This document shows positions 23,406 to 31,873 of a DNA stretch of 55,845 bases, in pieces (the stretch's first letter is position 1; each line of letters begins with the position of its first letter). The notes beneath the pieces were generated by a model, which was given only the letters and a program-made list of their open reading frames with translations, did not search any database and was not told where the DNA came from. The DNA comes from Thermopetrobacter sp964430935 (GTDB lineage Bacteria > Pseudomonadota > Alphaproteobacteria > Rhizobiales > Aestuariivirgaceae): positions 1 through 55,845 of the forward strand of contig CAYSHK010000069.1 in NCBI GenBank assembly GCA_964430935.1, read 5' to 3'. The translations under genes and the position numbers were made by a program.

Positions 23406-24068
23406 ATGACGCCTTTCCCGACATGGACGATCCTTCTGGCGGGCGACCTCGTACCCACGCCGCGCCTGCGCGGACAGCTGGAGAACTCGCGTTTCATCGC
23501 CGCCGACGCCGGCATGCGCCATGCGGCCGTCCTCGAAGTGACGCCGGAGGTCTGGATCGGCGATTTCGATTCGGCGCCCGGGCGCGTCGCGCACGACGTG
23601 CCGGAGGAGACCGCCCGGCACGTCCATCCGCGCGACAAGGATCTCACGGACGGCGCGCTGGCCGTTGCGCATGCCCTGGATGCCGGCGCGCGGCGGATCA
23701 TTCTCGCCGGAGCTTTCGGAGGCCGTACCGATCATGTGCTCGCCCACATGGCGCAGCTCCTCGAGCTGGCCGGGCGCGATGTGGACGTTCTGGCCACCAG
23801 CGGACTCGAGGAGGCATGGCCCCTGCTTCCCGGCCGCCCCATGACCATCGATCTGCCCCCGGGGAGCACCTTTTCGCTGTTCGGCTTCGGTCCCCTGGGC
23901 GGTGTCGGCATCGACGGAGCCCGTTGGCCGCTCGAAGGCGCGGACGTGCCCTTCGCCTCCACCCGCACGCTTTCCAACGTGGCGGAAGGACCGATCCGGG
24001 TGGAAATCACCTCCGGAGCGGGACTGGTGCTGGCACGTCCCGCCATCCCCGAAGAGATGAAAGAATGA
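23406..24068 (+). CDS. thiN: Thiamine diphosphokinase
   Basis: Transfers pyrophosphate from ATP to thiamine to give thiamine diphosphate. The 220-residue product shows the N-terminal ILLAGDLVPTPRL strand-loop, GDFDS at about 53-57, the DKDLTDGALAVAHA motif, GGRTDHVLAHM and the C-terminal thiamine-binding region TRTLSNVAEG then IRVEI. These match bacterial ThiN/TPK. The gene lies 67 bp after the M15 gene on the same strand. No TPP riboswitch-like fold is seen upstream. Confidence 0.92.
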   Translation: MTPFPTWTILLAGDLVPTPRLRGQLENSRFIAADAGMRHAAVLEVTPEVWIGDFDSAPGRVAHDVPEETARHVHPRDKDLTDGALAVAHALDAGARRIILAGAFGGRTDHVLAHMAQLLELAGRDVDVLATSGLEEAWPLLPGRPMTIDLPPGSTFSLFGFGPLGGVGIDGARWPLEGADVPFASTRTLSNVAEGPIRVEITSGAGLVLARPAIPEEMKE

Positions 24069-24107
24069 TCGGCCGGTGTTTTGCGTGCCGCTACAGGTCT
24101 TCCGTCT

Positions 24108-24746
24108 TCAGTTGATCTTGCGTCCCGGATAGACCTCGCCGGCATAGACGCCCCAGAGCATGGCCTGCTCGATCCAGCCCTCGTAGCCGCTCACCTTCAG
24201 CCTGCACCAGCTGCCGGTGCACGACACCACGCGGCCGATGACACCGCTGGAGAGCATGGCGACGGTCCGGGCGTCCCTCGCCGGTCCGGCCCGCAGCGGA
24301 AGGCGTTCCTCCTTGCGCCAGGGGGCGATCATGGCCGTGCGCCAGCCGGAAAGCAGACTGCGGCGGATCCATCCCTCCTCGCCATCGGCGTCACGAATGC
24401 GCCGCCAGTCCTCGAACTCGGCGATGACCTCCACCGGAAGCCCCCGGGCCCGGTAGACCCAGGCCACCTGGTATTGCGTCGAGGGACCGCGCCGCACCCG
24501 TACCTTGTCGCTCTTGAGAGAAACGAACCTGGGCAGCGGCAGCCCGCTGGGCCCCTTCGCCATCGGCAGAGCGGCCAGGGTTCCGCCTCCATGGCTCTCC
24601 TCCGCACGGGCGATGCCGACCGATCCCGTGTCGGCCGCCGCGAAGTACATTGCCGCGCCCGCGGCGGCCAGGATCGCGGCCACCACGAGACCCGCCACAC
24701 CCCACAGGTGCGGGCGTCCCAAATCCGTATCCCGATATCCGTCCAA
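24108..24746 (-). CDS. Membrane-anchored bacterial SH3-domain protein
   Basis: 212 residues. A short N terminus is followed by one membrane helix at about 15-37, then a linker. Two bacterial SH3-like repeats (about 72-135 and 138-205) each have the VRRGPSTQYQV / LRAGPARDARTV and EGWIRRSLL / EGWIEQAML motifs typical of the SH3_4 (DUF1058) family. It probably sits in the periplasm and may bind the cell wall. It lies downstream of arsR on the same strand; the 107-bp gap may separate them. Confidence 0.8.
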   Translation of the reverse strand: MDGYRDTDLGRPHLWGVAGLVVAAILAAAGAAMYFAAADTGSVGIARAEESHGGGTLAALPMAKGPSGLPLPRFVSLKSDKVRVRRGPSTQYQVAWVYRARGLPVEVIAEFEDWRRIRDADGEEGWIRRSLLSGWRTAMIAPWRKEERLPLRAGPARDARTVAMLSSGVIGRVVSCTGSWCRLKVSGYEGWIEQAMLWGVYAGEVYPGRKIN

Positions 24747-24853
24747 CGATCCGCTCCCCGCTGCCGGTCATCCTCCCGTGAACGGATGGAATGATACCTC
24801 AAAACGGCCATTCTGTGAACGCACGGAACGGAAGATGGCACCCTTGCCCTTCG

Positions 24854-25159
24854 TCATCCAGCCGGACATTCGCAGATGTGCGTGACGACGTATTCCAGGG
24901 CTTCGAGCAGCCGGGGGACGTTCACGCGGTAGAAGATCCTGCGCCCGTCCCGCTCCTGCATCAGCAGGCCCTTGCCCGTCATCTCCTTCAGATGGAAGGA
25001 CAGGGTCGCGGGCGCCAGTTCCAGACGCCTCGCGATCTCGCCGGCGGGCAGGCCCCGCGCCTTCTCTCCACGCGAATACGGCGCCAGGCACCGGAGAATG
25101 GACAACCGGTGCGCCTGCCCCATGGCTGCGAATATGCCGCTTGCTTCTTCAACCCTCAT
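24854..25159 (-). CDS. ArsR family transcriptional regulator
   Basis: A 101-residue winged-helix repressor. Helix-turn-helix region LPAGEIARRLELAPATLSFH (about 37-56) is followed by the recognition-wing DGRRIFYRVNVPRLLEALEY. The family often senses metals through Cys; here only the C-terminal CEC motif in VTHICECPAG is present, and the alpha-3 CxC of ArsR is absent. The inducer is therefore unclear. It is a stand-alone gene between sdhB and the SH3 gene. A perfect palindrome sits 28-47 bp upstream. Confidence 0.88.
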   Translation of the reverse strand: MRVEEASGIFAAMGQAHRLSILRCLAPYSRGEKARGLPAGEIARRLELAPATLSFHLKEMTGKGLLMQERDGRRIFYRVNVPRLLEALEYVVTHICECPAG

Positions 25160-25186
25160 GGTTGCGGATTCTACTCGATTCGCGCA

Positions 25187-25206
25187 AAATTAGACAGTAC
25201 TAATTT
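25187..25206. promoter_or_regulatory. Operator-like palindrome of the ArsR gene
   Basis: AAATTAG-N6-CTAATTT, a perfect 7-bp inverted repeat, located 28-47 bp upstream of the arsR ATG and between arsR and sdhB. ArsR proteins bind AT-rich dyads of this size, so autoregulation is likely. It lies just beyond the sdhB stop at 25224. Confidence 0.65.
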
Positions 25207-25223
25207 ACGCAACGTAAGGTAGA

Positions 25224-26003
25224 TTAGAGCTTGCGCTCCGCGAGGGTTTTCTTGATTTCAGCTATGGCTTTTGCGGGATTCAGCCCCTTCGGACACACCC
25301 GGGCGCAGTTGAGAATGGTATGGCAGCGGTAGAGGCGGAACGGATCGTCGAGCTGGTCCAGCCTCTCGCCGGTGGCTTCGTCACGGGAATCGGAGATCCA
25401 GCGCCAGGCCTGCAGCAGCACCGCCGGCCCCAGGTAGCGGTCGGAATTCCACCAGTACGACGGGCAGGACGTGGCGCAGCAGAAGCACAGGATGCATTCG
25501 TACAGGCCGTCGAGCCGGGCGCGTTCCTCCTTCGACTGCAGCCATTCGCGCTCCGGCTCCGGCGTGTCGGTCTTCAGCCACGGTTCGATCAGCCGGTGCT
25601 GGGCGTAGAGCAGGGTCAGGTCGGGAACGAGATCCTTCACCACCTCCATGTGGGGCAGCGGATAGATCCTCACCGGCCCGTCGATATCCCCGATCGGCTT
25701 CAGGCAGGCGAGGGTGTTCTCGCCGTCGATGTTCATGGCGCAGGATCCGCAGATCCCCTCCCTGCAGGAACGGCGGAAGGTGAGCGTGGAATCGATCTCG
25801 TCCTTGATCTTGATGAGGGCGTTGAGCACCATCGGTCCGCAATCGTCGAGATCGACGTAATAGGTGTCGATGCGCGGATTCCCGCCCGATTCCGGATCGA
25901 AACGGTAGATCCGGAACTCCTTCAGCCGGCCGGCGCCCTCCGGTCTGGGCCACGTGCGCCCTTCGGTGACGCGGGAATTCTTCGGCAACCTGAACTGCAC
26001 CAT
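25224..26003 (-). CDS. sdhB: Succinate dehydrogenase iron-sulfur subunit
   Basis: Fe-S subunit of complex II, 259 residues, carrying electrons from SdhA to quinone. The three cluster motifs are all present: CREGICGSCAMN for the 2Fe-2S cluster, CILCFCCATSCPSYWW for 4Fe-4S, and CHTILNCARVCPKGLNP for 3Fe-4S. It is the last gene of the minus-strand operon sdhC-sdhD-sdhA-sdhB, 12 bp after sdhA. Confidence 0.97.
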   Translation of the reverse strand: MVQFRLPKNSRVTEGRTWPRPEGAGRLKEFRIYRFDPESGGNPRIDTYYVDLDDCGPMVLNALIKIKDEIDSTLTFRRSCREGICGSCAMNIDGENTLACLKPIGDIDGPVRIYPLPHMEVVKDLVPDLTLLYAQHRLIEPWLKTDTPEPEREWLQSKEERARLDGLYECILCFCCATSCPSYWWNSDRYLGPAVLLQAWRWISDSRDEATGERLDQLDDPFRLYRCHTILNCARVCPKGLNPAKAIAEIKKTLAERKL

Positions 26004-26015
26004 GGGATGCGCCCC

Positions 26016-27869
26016 TCAGTAGACCCGCTTTTTCGGCGGGATGTATTCCACTTCGTCGGTCAGGGTGAAGGCATGCACCGGCCGGTAGTCCAGCCGCGTC
26101 TCGCGACGGTCGGCGTCGGCCCAGGAGAGGGTGTGCTTCATCCATTCGGCGTCGTCGCGCTCGGGATGGTCCTCCCGGGCGTGGGCGCCGCGGCTCTCCG
26201 TGCGGGCGAGGGCCGAATCGATGGTCACCGCGGCGTTCATGAGCAGGTTCTCCAGCTCCAGCGCCTCCACCAGATCGGTGTTCCATACGAGCGAGCGGTC
26301 GGCGACGGCCACGTCGTCCAGACCGCGCCAGACCTGCGAAATGCGCTCCGAACCCTCCTTGAGGGATTCGCCGGTGCGGAACACGGAGCAGTAGTGCTGC
26401 ATGCTCTTCTGCATGTCGAGCCGCAGCTCGGAGACCCGCGTGGAGCCGTTCGCATGGCGCAGACGGTCCAGCCGCTCCAGGGCGGCGAGACCGGCATCGC
26501 GCTGCAGCGGCCTGTGGGGCGCGCCGGGCGTGACGACCTCCGCCGCCCGCATGGCGGCGGCGCGTCCGAACACCACCAGGTCGGTGAGCGAATTGGACCC
26601 CAGCCGGTTGGCTCCGTGCACCGAGGCGCACGCGGCCTCCCCGCAGGCGAAGAGGCCGGGCACGACGGCATCTGGATCGCCGTCGCGCGGACAGATGGCC
26701 TCGCCGTGGTAGTTGGTGGGAATGCCTCCCATGTTGTAGTGCGCGGTGGGCAGCACGGGGATGGGTTCCCGGGTGACGTCCACGCCGGCGAAGATCTTCG
26801 CCGATTCGGAGATGCCCGGCAGCCGCTCCGCGATCACCTCGGCGCCGAGATGGTCGAGATGCAGGTGGATGTGGTCCCGGTTCCTGCCGACGCCGCGCCC
26901 CTCGCGGATCTCGATCATCATGGCGCGGGAGACGACGTCGCGGGAAGCCAGGTCCTTGGCGTGAGGCGCGTAGCGCTCCATGAAGCGCTCGCCCATGGCG
27001 TTGGTGAGATAGCCGCCCTCGCCGCGCACGCCTTCGGTGATCAGGATGCCGGCGCCGTAGATGCCGGTCGGATGGAACTGCACGAACTCCATGTCCTGGG
27101 TGGGCAGCCCGGCGCGCATGACCATGGCGGTGCCGTCACCGGTGCAGATATGGGCGGACGTGCAGGAGAAGTAGATCCGGTTGTAGCCGCCGGTGGCCAT
27201 GATCACCGCATGGGCGCGGAAGCGGTGGATGGTGCCGTCCTCCATGCACAGGGCGACGACGCCGCGGCAGGCGCCCCCCTCGTCCATGATCAGGTCGAGG
27301 GCGAAGTACTCGATGAAGAACTCCGCGCCGTTGCGCAGAGCCTGGCCGTACATGGTGTGCAGCATGGCATGGCCCGTGCGGTCGGCGGCGGCGCACGTGC
27401 GCTGCGCCGGAGGGCCCTCGCCGAACCGCGTCGTCATGCCGCCGAAGGGGCGCTGGTAGATGCGCCCCTCCTCGGTGCGCGAGAAGGGCGTGCCCCAGTG
27501 CTCGAGCTCGATCACGGCGGCCGGCGCGTTGCGGGCGAGATATTCGATGGCGTCCTGGTCCCCCAGCCAGTCGGAGCCCTTCACGGTGTCGTACATGTGC
27601 CAGCGCCAGTCGTCCGGCCCCATGTTCCCGAGCGCCGCGGCGATGCCGCCCTGCGCCGCCACGGTGTGGGAGCGGGTGGGGAAGACCTTCGTCAGGCAGG
27701 CGGTCTTCAGACCGGCCTGCGCACAGCCGACGACAGCGCGCAGCCCGGCGCCGCCGGCACCGATGATGACCACGTCGTAGGCGTGCTCGACGATCTCGTA
27801 GGCACGCCCGCCGATGTTCACCGAGGTTGCGGGACCGGATCCCTCGATCTCCTGTCCGTTGTTGGCCAT
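26016..27869 (-). CDS. sdhA: Succinate dehydrogenase flavoprotein subunit
   Basis: Catalytic subunit of complex II, 617 residues, oxidising succinate to fumarate. The N-terminal FAD-binding VVIIGAGGAGLRAVVG is followed by the covalent-FAD His in SHTVAAQGGIAAALGN, the substrate-binding HPTGIYGAG, and the C-terminal SRGAHAREDHPERDD block. It lies 4 bp after sdhD. SdhAF4-like and thioredoxin genes that can serve its assembly are about 9 kb away. Confidence 0.97.
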   Translation of the reverse strand: MANNGQEIEGSGPATSVNIGGRAYEIVEHAYDVVIIGAGGAGLRAVVGCAQAGLKTACLTKVFPTRSHTVAAQGGIAAALGNMGPDDWRWHMYDTVKGSDWLGDQDAIEYLARNAPAAVIELEHWGTPFSRTEEGRIYQRPFGGMTTRFGEGPPAQRTCAAADRTGHAMLHTMYGQALRNGAEFFIEYFALDLIMDEGGACRGVVALCMEDGTIHRFRAHAVIMATGGYNRIYFSCTSAHICTGDGTAMVMRAGLPTQDMEFVQFHPTGIYGAGILITEGVRGEGGYLTNAMGERFMERYAPHAKDLASRDVVSRAMMIEIREGRGVGRNRDHIHLHLDHLGAEVIAERLPGISESAKIFAGVDVTREPIPVLPTAHYNMGGIPTNYHGEAICPRDGDPDAVVPGLFACGEAACASVHGANRLGSNSLTDLVVFGRAAAMRAAEVVTPGAPHRPLQRDAGLAALERLDRLRHANGSTRVSELRLDMQKSMQHYCSVFRTGESLKEGSERISQVWRGLDDVAVADRSLVWNTDLVEALELENLLMNAAVTIDSALARTESRGAHAREDHPERDDAEWMKHTLSWADADRRETRLDYRPVHAFTLTDEVEYIPPKKRVY

Positions 27870-27873
27870 GACG

Positions 27874-28260
27874 TCAGGCTCCGAATGCGATCTTGGCTAT
27901 GGCGAGGGCGGAAAGAACGAAGACCAGCCCGCAGAAGAGAACGTTGGCGCCCAGCAGCAGCGGGCGGGCCAGCGCGCCGTGTACGTAGTCCTCGATGATC
28001 ACCTGCATGCCGATCATCATATGGTAGACGAAGGTGGCCGCCGTCGCCAGAAGGCCCGCGGCCACGAAGGGATTGCCGGCCACGGCGAGCGCCGTCTCGT
28101 AGTCGCTGCCGGCGAGGACCACCGCGAGCACCATGACGAACGCGGCGAGCAGGATGGAGAAGGCGGCCGTGATCCGCTGGGCCAGGAAATGGCCCGTCCC
28201 CTCGTGCGCGCTGCCCGCCCCACGGGCGCGTCTGAGCGGTGTCTGAAAGCCTCTGTCCAT
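27874..28260 (-). CDS. sdhD: Succinate dehydrogenase membrane anchor SdhD
   Basis: Hydrophobic anchor subunit of complex II, 128 residues. Start at 28260 (MDRGFQTPLRRARGAGSAHE) is chosen because the frame then gives three membrane helices (about 31-52, 60-85 and 98-123) and the family motif TFVYHMMIGMQVIIEDYVHG with the haem-proximal His and quinone-site Asp/Tyr. It lies 11 bp after sdhC. Confidence 0.92.
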   Translation of the reverse strand: MDRGFQTPLRRARGAGSAHEGTGHFLAQRITAAFSILLAAFVMVLAVVLAGSDYETALAVAGNPFVAAGLLATAATFVYHMMIGMQVIIEDYVHGALARPLLLGANVLFCGLVFVLSALAIAKIAFGA

Positions 28261-28271
28261 TTCCGTACTCC

Positions 28272-28670
28272 TCAGGCCGCAAGCCAGCCGGCCACGAAGA
28301 CCAGCACCGTCAGCGCCGCCGCCAGGGCCAGCGACATCCACGCCATGTGCTCCGCCGCCGGAACGGTGAAGGCCCGCCCCGTGTCCCAGATCAGATGGCG
28401 GATGCCGCCCATCATGTGATGGAACAGCGCGTAGGTGGCGCCGAAGAGCACCAGCAGGCCGAACCACGAGCCGAAGACGCCGTTGACGAAGGCGAAATAC
28501 TCCGGCCCGGAAGCCAGCGCCACCAGCCACCAGATGCCCAGCAGCAGGGCGAAGTAGAGCGCCGCTCCGGTGATCCGGTGCAGTATCGACATCATCATGG
28601 TGAGATTGGGCCGGTAGATCTGAAGATGCGGCGAGAGCGGCCGCCTGTCGCGCAAGTCCGTGCTGGCCAT
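28272..28670 (-). CDS. sdhC: Succinate dehydrogenase cytochrome b556 subunit SdhC
   Basis: First gene of the sdh operon, 132 residues, with three membrane helices. The motifs RPLSPHLQIYRPNLTMMMSI and SILHRITGAALYF are the SdhC signature, and the haem-binding segment FHHMMGGIRHLIWDTGR is present. Start at 28670 follows from these motifs; the frame is open much further upstream but that stretch is a shadow. The promoter lies in the 221-bp upstream region. Confidence 0.93.
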   Translation of the reverse strand: MASTDLRDRRPLSPHLQIYRPNLTMMMSILHRITGAALYFALLLGIWWLVALASGPEYFAFVNGVFGSWFGLLVLFGATYALFHHMMGGIRHLIWDTGRAFTVPAAEHMAWMSLALAAALTVLVFVAGWLAA

Positions 28671-28738
28671 TGTCCTGTCTCTCTCGGGCCCCGCCTGTGA
28701 GGCCGGGCGATGCGGGATGGGAAACGCGATCGCAAGAT

Positions 28739-28753
28739 GGGACAAAATGTCCC
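28739..28753. promoter_or_regulatory. GGGACA-AAA-TGTCCC dyad upstream of sdhC
   Basis: Perfect 6-bp inverted repeat 69-83 bp upstream of the sdhC ATG, where an operator would be expected. A shared 10-mer GACAAAATGT also appears upstream of ialB near 42548. The regulator is unknown. Confidence 0.4.
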
Positions 28754-28794
28754 GGAACGACCGGAAAAGCCTAACGCAATTCGCCGCCCCTTTC

Positions 28795-28833
28795 CAGACT
28801 TTTTCCGTCCTCTGCCGTTCCGACAAAAGTCTG
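28795..28833. promoter_or_regulatory. CAGACTTTT-N21-AAAAGTCTG dyad upstream of sdhC
   Basis: Perfect 9-bp inverted repeat (28795-28803 with 28825-28833) between the CoA-lyase gene and sdhC. The stem is not GC-rich and no U-tract follows, so it is unlikely to be a terminator. It may be a second regulatory site or a looping pair. Confidence 0.35.
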
Positions 28834-28891
28834 AAAACAAATGCGAAAATGCGCATATGAGGATATGGGGAAGTTGTCCCCGCGGCGCCGG

Positions 28892-29767
28892 TCACGCCCC
28901 GTCGCGCGCCCCGGTGCGGCCGATGGCCGAAGCCCGCCGCAGAAGCTCCCGCGCCATTTCCAGATGCAGCCTCTCGACCATCCGTCCGTTCAGCCGGACG
29001 ACGCCCCGCTGCGCGTTCTCCGGCCGGGCGAAGGCCGCAACGATCTCCTCCGCCTCCCGAATCTCCTCCTCCGTCGGGGCGAAGATCTCGTTGGCCGGGT
29101 CGATCTGCGAGGGATGGATCAGCGTCTTGCCGTCCATGCCGAGTATGCGCCCCTGCCGGCATTCCGCGCGGAACCCCTCCACGTCCGCGATGTCGTTGAA
29201 AACCCCGTCGATCACAGCGATGCCGGCGGCGCGCGCGGCGGCCACGCAGGTCATCAGCCAGGGCACGAGGGCCATGCGCTCCCTTTCCATGGAGACGCCC
29301 GTTTCGCGGACCAGATCGTTGGTGCCCATGACCATCGCGCGCAGCGGCAGCTTTTGCGCGCAGGCGGCTATGCCGGCGGCATCGAGGACGGCGGACGGCG
29401 TCTCGATCATTGCCCATAGGCCGCGGAGGCCGTCGCCGAGCCCCTCCGCCAGCCGACGCAAGGCATCCGCTCCGTCGACCTTGGGCAGCAGCACGGCGTC
29501 CGGGCAGAGTTTCCGGGCGAGATCGACGTCGGCGGCATGCCAGCCGGTGCCGGCGCCGTTGATCCGCAGGACCACCTCGCGTCCGCCGAAACCGCCCTCC
29601 GCGAACGCCCGCTCCACCAGGAGCCGGGCATCGTCCTTCGCGGAAGGGGCCACCGCATCCTCCAGGTCGAGGATCAGGCAGTCGGCGGGCAGGACGCGGG
29701 CCTTCGCGAGCGCCCGGGGATTGTCGGCGGGAACGTAGAGAACGGAGCGGCGCGGTCTGCCGTCCAT
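28892..29767 (-). CDS. HpcH/HpaI-type CoA-ester lyase (CitE/malyl-CoA lyase family)
   Basis: A 291-residue TIM-barrel enzyme of the citrate lyase beta / malyl-CoA lyase family. Seen are RRSVLYVPADNPRALAKA, DCLILDLEDAVAPSAKDDAR with the metal-binding Glu/Asp, the RINGAGTGWHAADV loop, MIETPSAVLDAAGIA and GRILGMDGKTLIHPSQI. The exact substrate (citrate lyase, citramalyl-CoA, malyl-CoA or beta-methylmalyl-CoA) cannot be read from the sequence. The start at 29767 has AGAGGG upstream; another Met is six codons further upstream (29785). It lies upstream of sdhCDAB on the same strand. Confidence 0.85.
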   Translation of the reverse strand: MDGRPRRSVLYVPADNPRALAKARVLPADCLILDLEDAVAPSAKDDARLLVERAFAEGGFGGREVVLRINGAGTGWHAADVDLARKLCPDAVLLPKVDGADALRRLAEGLGDGLRGLWAMIETPSAVLDAAGIAACAQKLPLRAMVMGTNDLVRETGVSMERERMALVPWLMTCVAAARAAGIAVIDGVFNDIADVEGFRAECRQGRILGMDGKTLIHPSQIDPANEIFAPTEEEIREAEEIVAAFARPENAQRGVVRLNGRMVERLHLEMARELLRRASAIGRTGARDGA

Positions 29768-29844
29768 GGCATCACCCTCTTGCATCGGAACCCGGTGGAC
29801 GGAAAAGATGCCAGCTGGACGCATACGGAACAAGGAGGATCGAC

Positions 29845-30147
29845 ATGCCCGCCTATCTCATCGCCCGCATCCGCGTCACCGACCCGGAGAAGTACCGGGG
29901 CTACATGGCCCTTTCCCCGGCCGCCATCGAGCGGCACGGCGGGCGCTTCCTGGCCCGGGGCGGTGAAGTCGCGACCCTCGAGGGGGAGCCGGAGGAACGC
30001 CGGGTGGTGATCGTGGAATTTCCCTCCCTGGAGGCGGCGCGGACCTTCTACGATTCGCCGGAATACCGGAAGGCCCGGGCGGCGCGCGAAGGCGCGGCGG
30101 AAGCGCAGTTCTTCGTGGTGGAGGGACTGGAGGATCCCGCCGGCTGA
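29845..30147 (+). CDS. DUF1330 domain protein
   Basis: 100 residues, a small alpha/beta barrel-type (dimeric ferredoxin-like) protein of unknown function. The pattern MPAYLIARIRVTDPEKYRGY, IERHGGRFLARGGEVATLEG and VIVEFPSLEAARTFYDSPEY is the DUF1330 signature. It is divergent from the CoA-ester lyase gene, with a plus-strand AAGGAGG sequence before its ATG, and convergent with the amidotransferase gene that begins 4 bp after its stop. Confidence 0.9.
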   Translation: MPAYLIARIRVTDPEKYRGYMALSPAAIERHGGRFLARGGEVATLEGEPEERRVVIVEFPSLEAARTFYDSPEYRKARAAREGAAEAQFFVVEGLEDPAG

Positions 30148-30151
30148 AAGC

Positions 30152-30880
30152 TCAGGCCACCTTTTCCGCCCTCTCTCCGGGCGACAGGCCCAGCCAGAAG
30201 TCGAGGAAGCGGTCCAGCCAGCAGGCCACCGCGGGATCGTGGACCAGCCTGTCCTCGAAATGGGTGTGCCGGGGGCGCGCGCCGGGACGCTTCAGGCGGT
30301 CGGCGGCGCGCACGGTCCAGCGGTGGATCATCGCCGTGGTGACCTCCGGGTGGAACTGCAGGGCGAAGGCCATGCCGCCGTAGCGGAACGCCTGGTTCGG
30401 GAACCAGGCGTCGCCCTCCATGAGCAGCTCGGCCCCGGCCGGCACCTCGAACCCCTCCCTGTGCCACTGGTAGACGTGGTCCGGCCAGCAGTCGCACAGG
30501 CGCTCGCCCAGCTCCGTGGGATGCACGGGGTAGTAGCCGACCTCGCAGTACCCCTCCGGATGCGGCCCGACCCGCGCGCCCAGCTTCTTGGCCAGCATCT
30601 GGGCGCCGAGGCATATGCCGATGTAGGGCTTGTTCTCGCGCAGCGGCACCGACAGCCAGTCGATCTCGCGGCGGAAGTGCTCCACGTTGTCGTTGACCGA
30701 TCCCGGACCGCCGAAGACGATGGCGCCGTGATGCTCCTCGAGGGTGTCGGGCAGCGCGTCTCCGAGAACGGGGCGACGGATGTCCAGTTCCACGCCGCGG
30801 GCACGCAGCCAGGTGCCGATGCGGCCCGGCGTGGAGGTCTCCTGGTGGAGAACGATGAGAACCTTCTTGCTGCCCGCCAT
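30152..30880 (-). CDS. Class I glutamine amidotransferase
   Basis: A 242-residue GATase_1 domain protein. The nucleophile elbow GICLGAQMLAKKLG (catalytic Cys about 93), the AIVFGGPGSVND motif and the His-Glu pair in FALQFHPEVTTAMIHRW are intact, so it should release ammonia from glutamine. It resembles the stand-alone GuaA-like amidotransferases; the synthetase partner or substrate cannot be inferred here. No synthetase gene is adjacent. Confidence 0.88.
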   Translation of the reverse strand: MAGSKKVLIVLHQETSTPGRIGTWLRARGVELDIRRPVLGDALPDTLEEHHGAIVFGGPGSVNDNVEHFRREIDWLSVPLRENKPYIGICLGAQMLAKKLGARVGPHPEGYCEVGYYPVHPTELGERLCDCWPDHVYQWHREGFEVPAGAELLMEGDAWFPNQAFRYGGMAFALQFHPEVTTAMIHRWTVRAADRLKRPGARPRHTHFEDRLVHDPAVACWLDRFLDFWLGLSPGERAEKVA

Positions 30881-30966
30881 TCCGGCGCCCCCTGATCTGC
30901 CTTCCCGGGGAGATATCTAGGCATTCCCCTCCGTGCTTGGCAAGTGGGCGCGTGGGCGCAGCCCCG

Positions 30967-31746
30967 TCAGCCGGTCCGGCGCACGGCATCCTTCGCCGGA
31001 GGGGCGTTCTCCTTCATGGTCCGCCCCAGCCGGCGGGTGAGCTCCGCCATGTCGGCGTTGAGCCGTTCCAGCTGCGCCTGCAGCACCAGCACACGCTCGT
31101 GTTCCTCCGCATTGCGCCTACGCAGGGCCTCCAGCTCCGTCTCGGCCTCGGCGCTCTCCCGCTGGCGGCGCAGGAAGACGACCCCGGTGAACAGGAAGAC
31201 CGCCAGGACGACCGTGGTGACCGCCTTGGCCACGGCGATGAAGACGTCGTTGTACCAGCCGAGAATGCCGGTCACGTCCTGCCGCACGCCCACCGTCACG
31301 CCGCCCGCCGTCATGCGGGCGTCCGCCACGGTGCGGGGCAGCCCGTCCACCGTGACGCGGCGCAGCGAGAATCCGGATGCCGCACGGGCCGCCGGATTTC
31401 CGCCGGAGGACCAGACCGTGCGTCCGTCGCGGCCGACGATCTCCAGCGCCATCACGTCGCGGTATTTCATCAGCCGGCGCAGCTCGGTGTCGGCGCGGGC
31501 CGGCAGCGGCGCGCGCGCGGCCTCGGCGACACCCGTCTCGCGCAGTACCTCCACGGCCTGCCGGGCCACGCCCGCCGCCGCATGGCGCATGTGCACGTCG
31601 GCCAGCCGATTGCCCAGATAGAGCGAAAAGACCCAGACCGCGGCCACCAGCAGCAGTCCGCCAACCATCAGGGCCAGCAGCCCGCGCTGTCCGCCTTGCG
31701 CCCGGCGCGTCTCCGTCGTGCCCCCGTCGCGGCCATTCCCGATCAT
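30967..31746 (-). CDS. Membrane protein with extracytoplasmic sensor-like domain and coiled coil
   Basis: A 259-residue protein with no recognised family. After a short Arg-rich N terminus there is a membrane helix (about 22-43), a periplasmic region of about 120 residues (44-166) with MALEIVGRDGRTVWSSGGN, a PAS/Cache-like pattern, a second helix (about 169-193), and a cytoplasmic coiled coil (about 196-242) rich in Glu, Arg and Leu. This is a chemoreceptor- or kinase-like front end without any output domain. Start at 31746 is inferred; the longer frame to 31938 is mostly non-hydrophobic. It is downstream of yggS. Confidence 0.65.
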   Translation of the reverse strand: MIGNGRDGGTTETRRAQGGQRGLLALMVGGLLLVAAVWVFSLYLGNRLADVHMRHAAAGVARQAVEVLRETGVAEAARAPLPARADTELRRLMKYRDVMALEIVGRDGRTVWSSGGNPAARAASGFSLRRVTVDGLPRTVADARMTAGGVTVGVRQDVTGILGWYNDVFIAVAKAVTTVVLAVFLFTGVVFLRRQRESAEAETELEALRRRNAEEHERVLVLQAQLERLNADMAELTRRLGRTMKENAPPAKDAVRRTG

Positions 31747-31873
31747 CCTGGTGAAACTCCCCTGTCTGCCCGGTCCGGGGCGGTCGCCGCCGCTTCCGCC
31801 CTCTCTTGTTCGATGTTCCGGCAACCAGCCTAGGGGGACAGCCTTAAGAATTGCTTTCCCGGACGGCGACAAT

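Noticed and set aside
25320..27998. An 892-residue plus-strand open frame across sdhB and sdhA
   Set aside because: It is the complement of two well-supported genes in GC-rich DNA, with a low-complexity His/Gly/Ala-rich composition and no domain. The minus-strand reading is correct.
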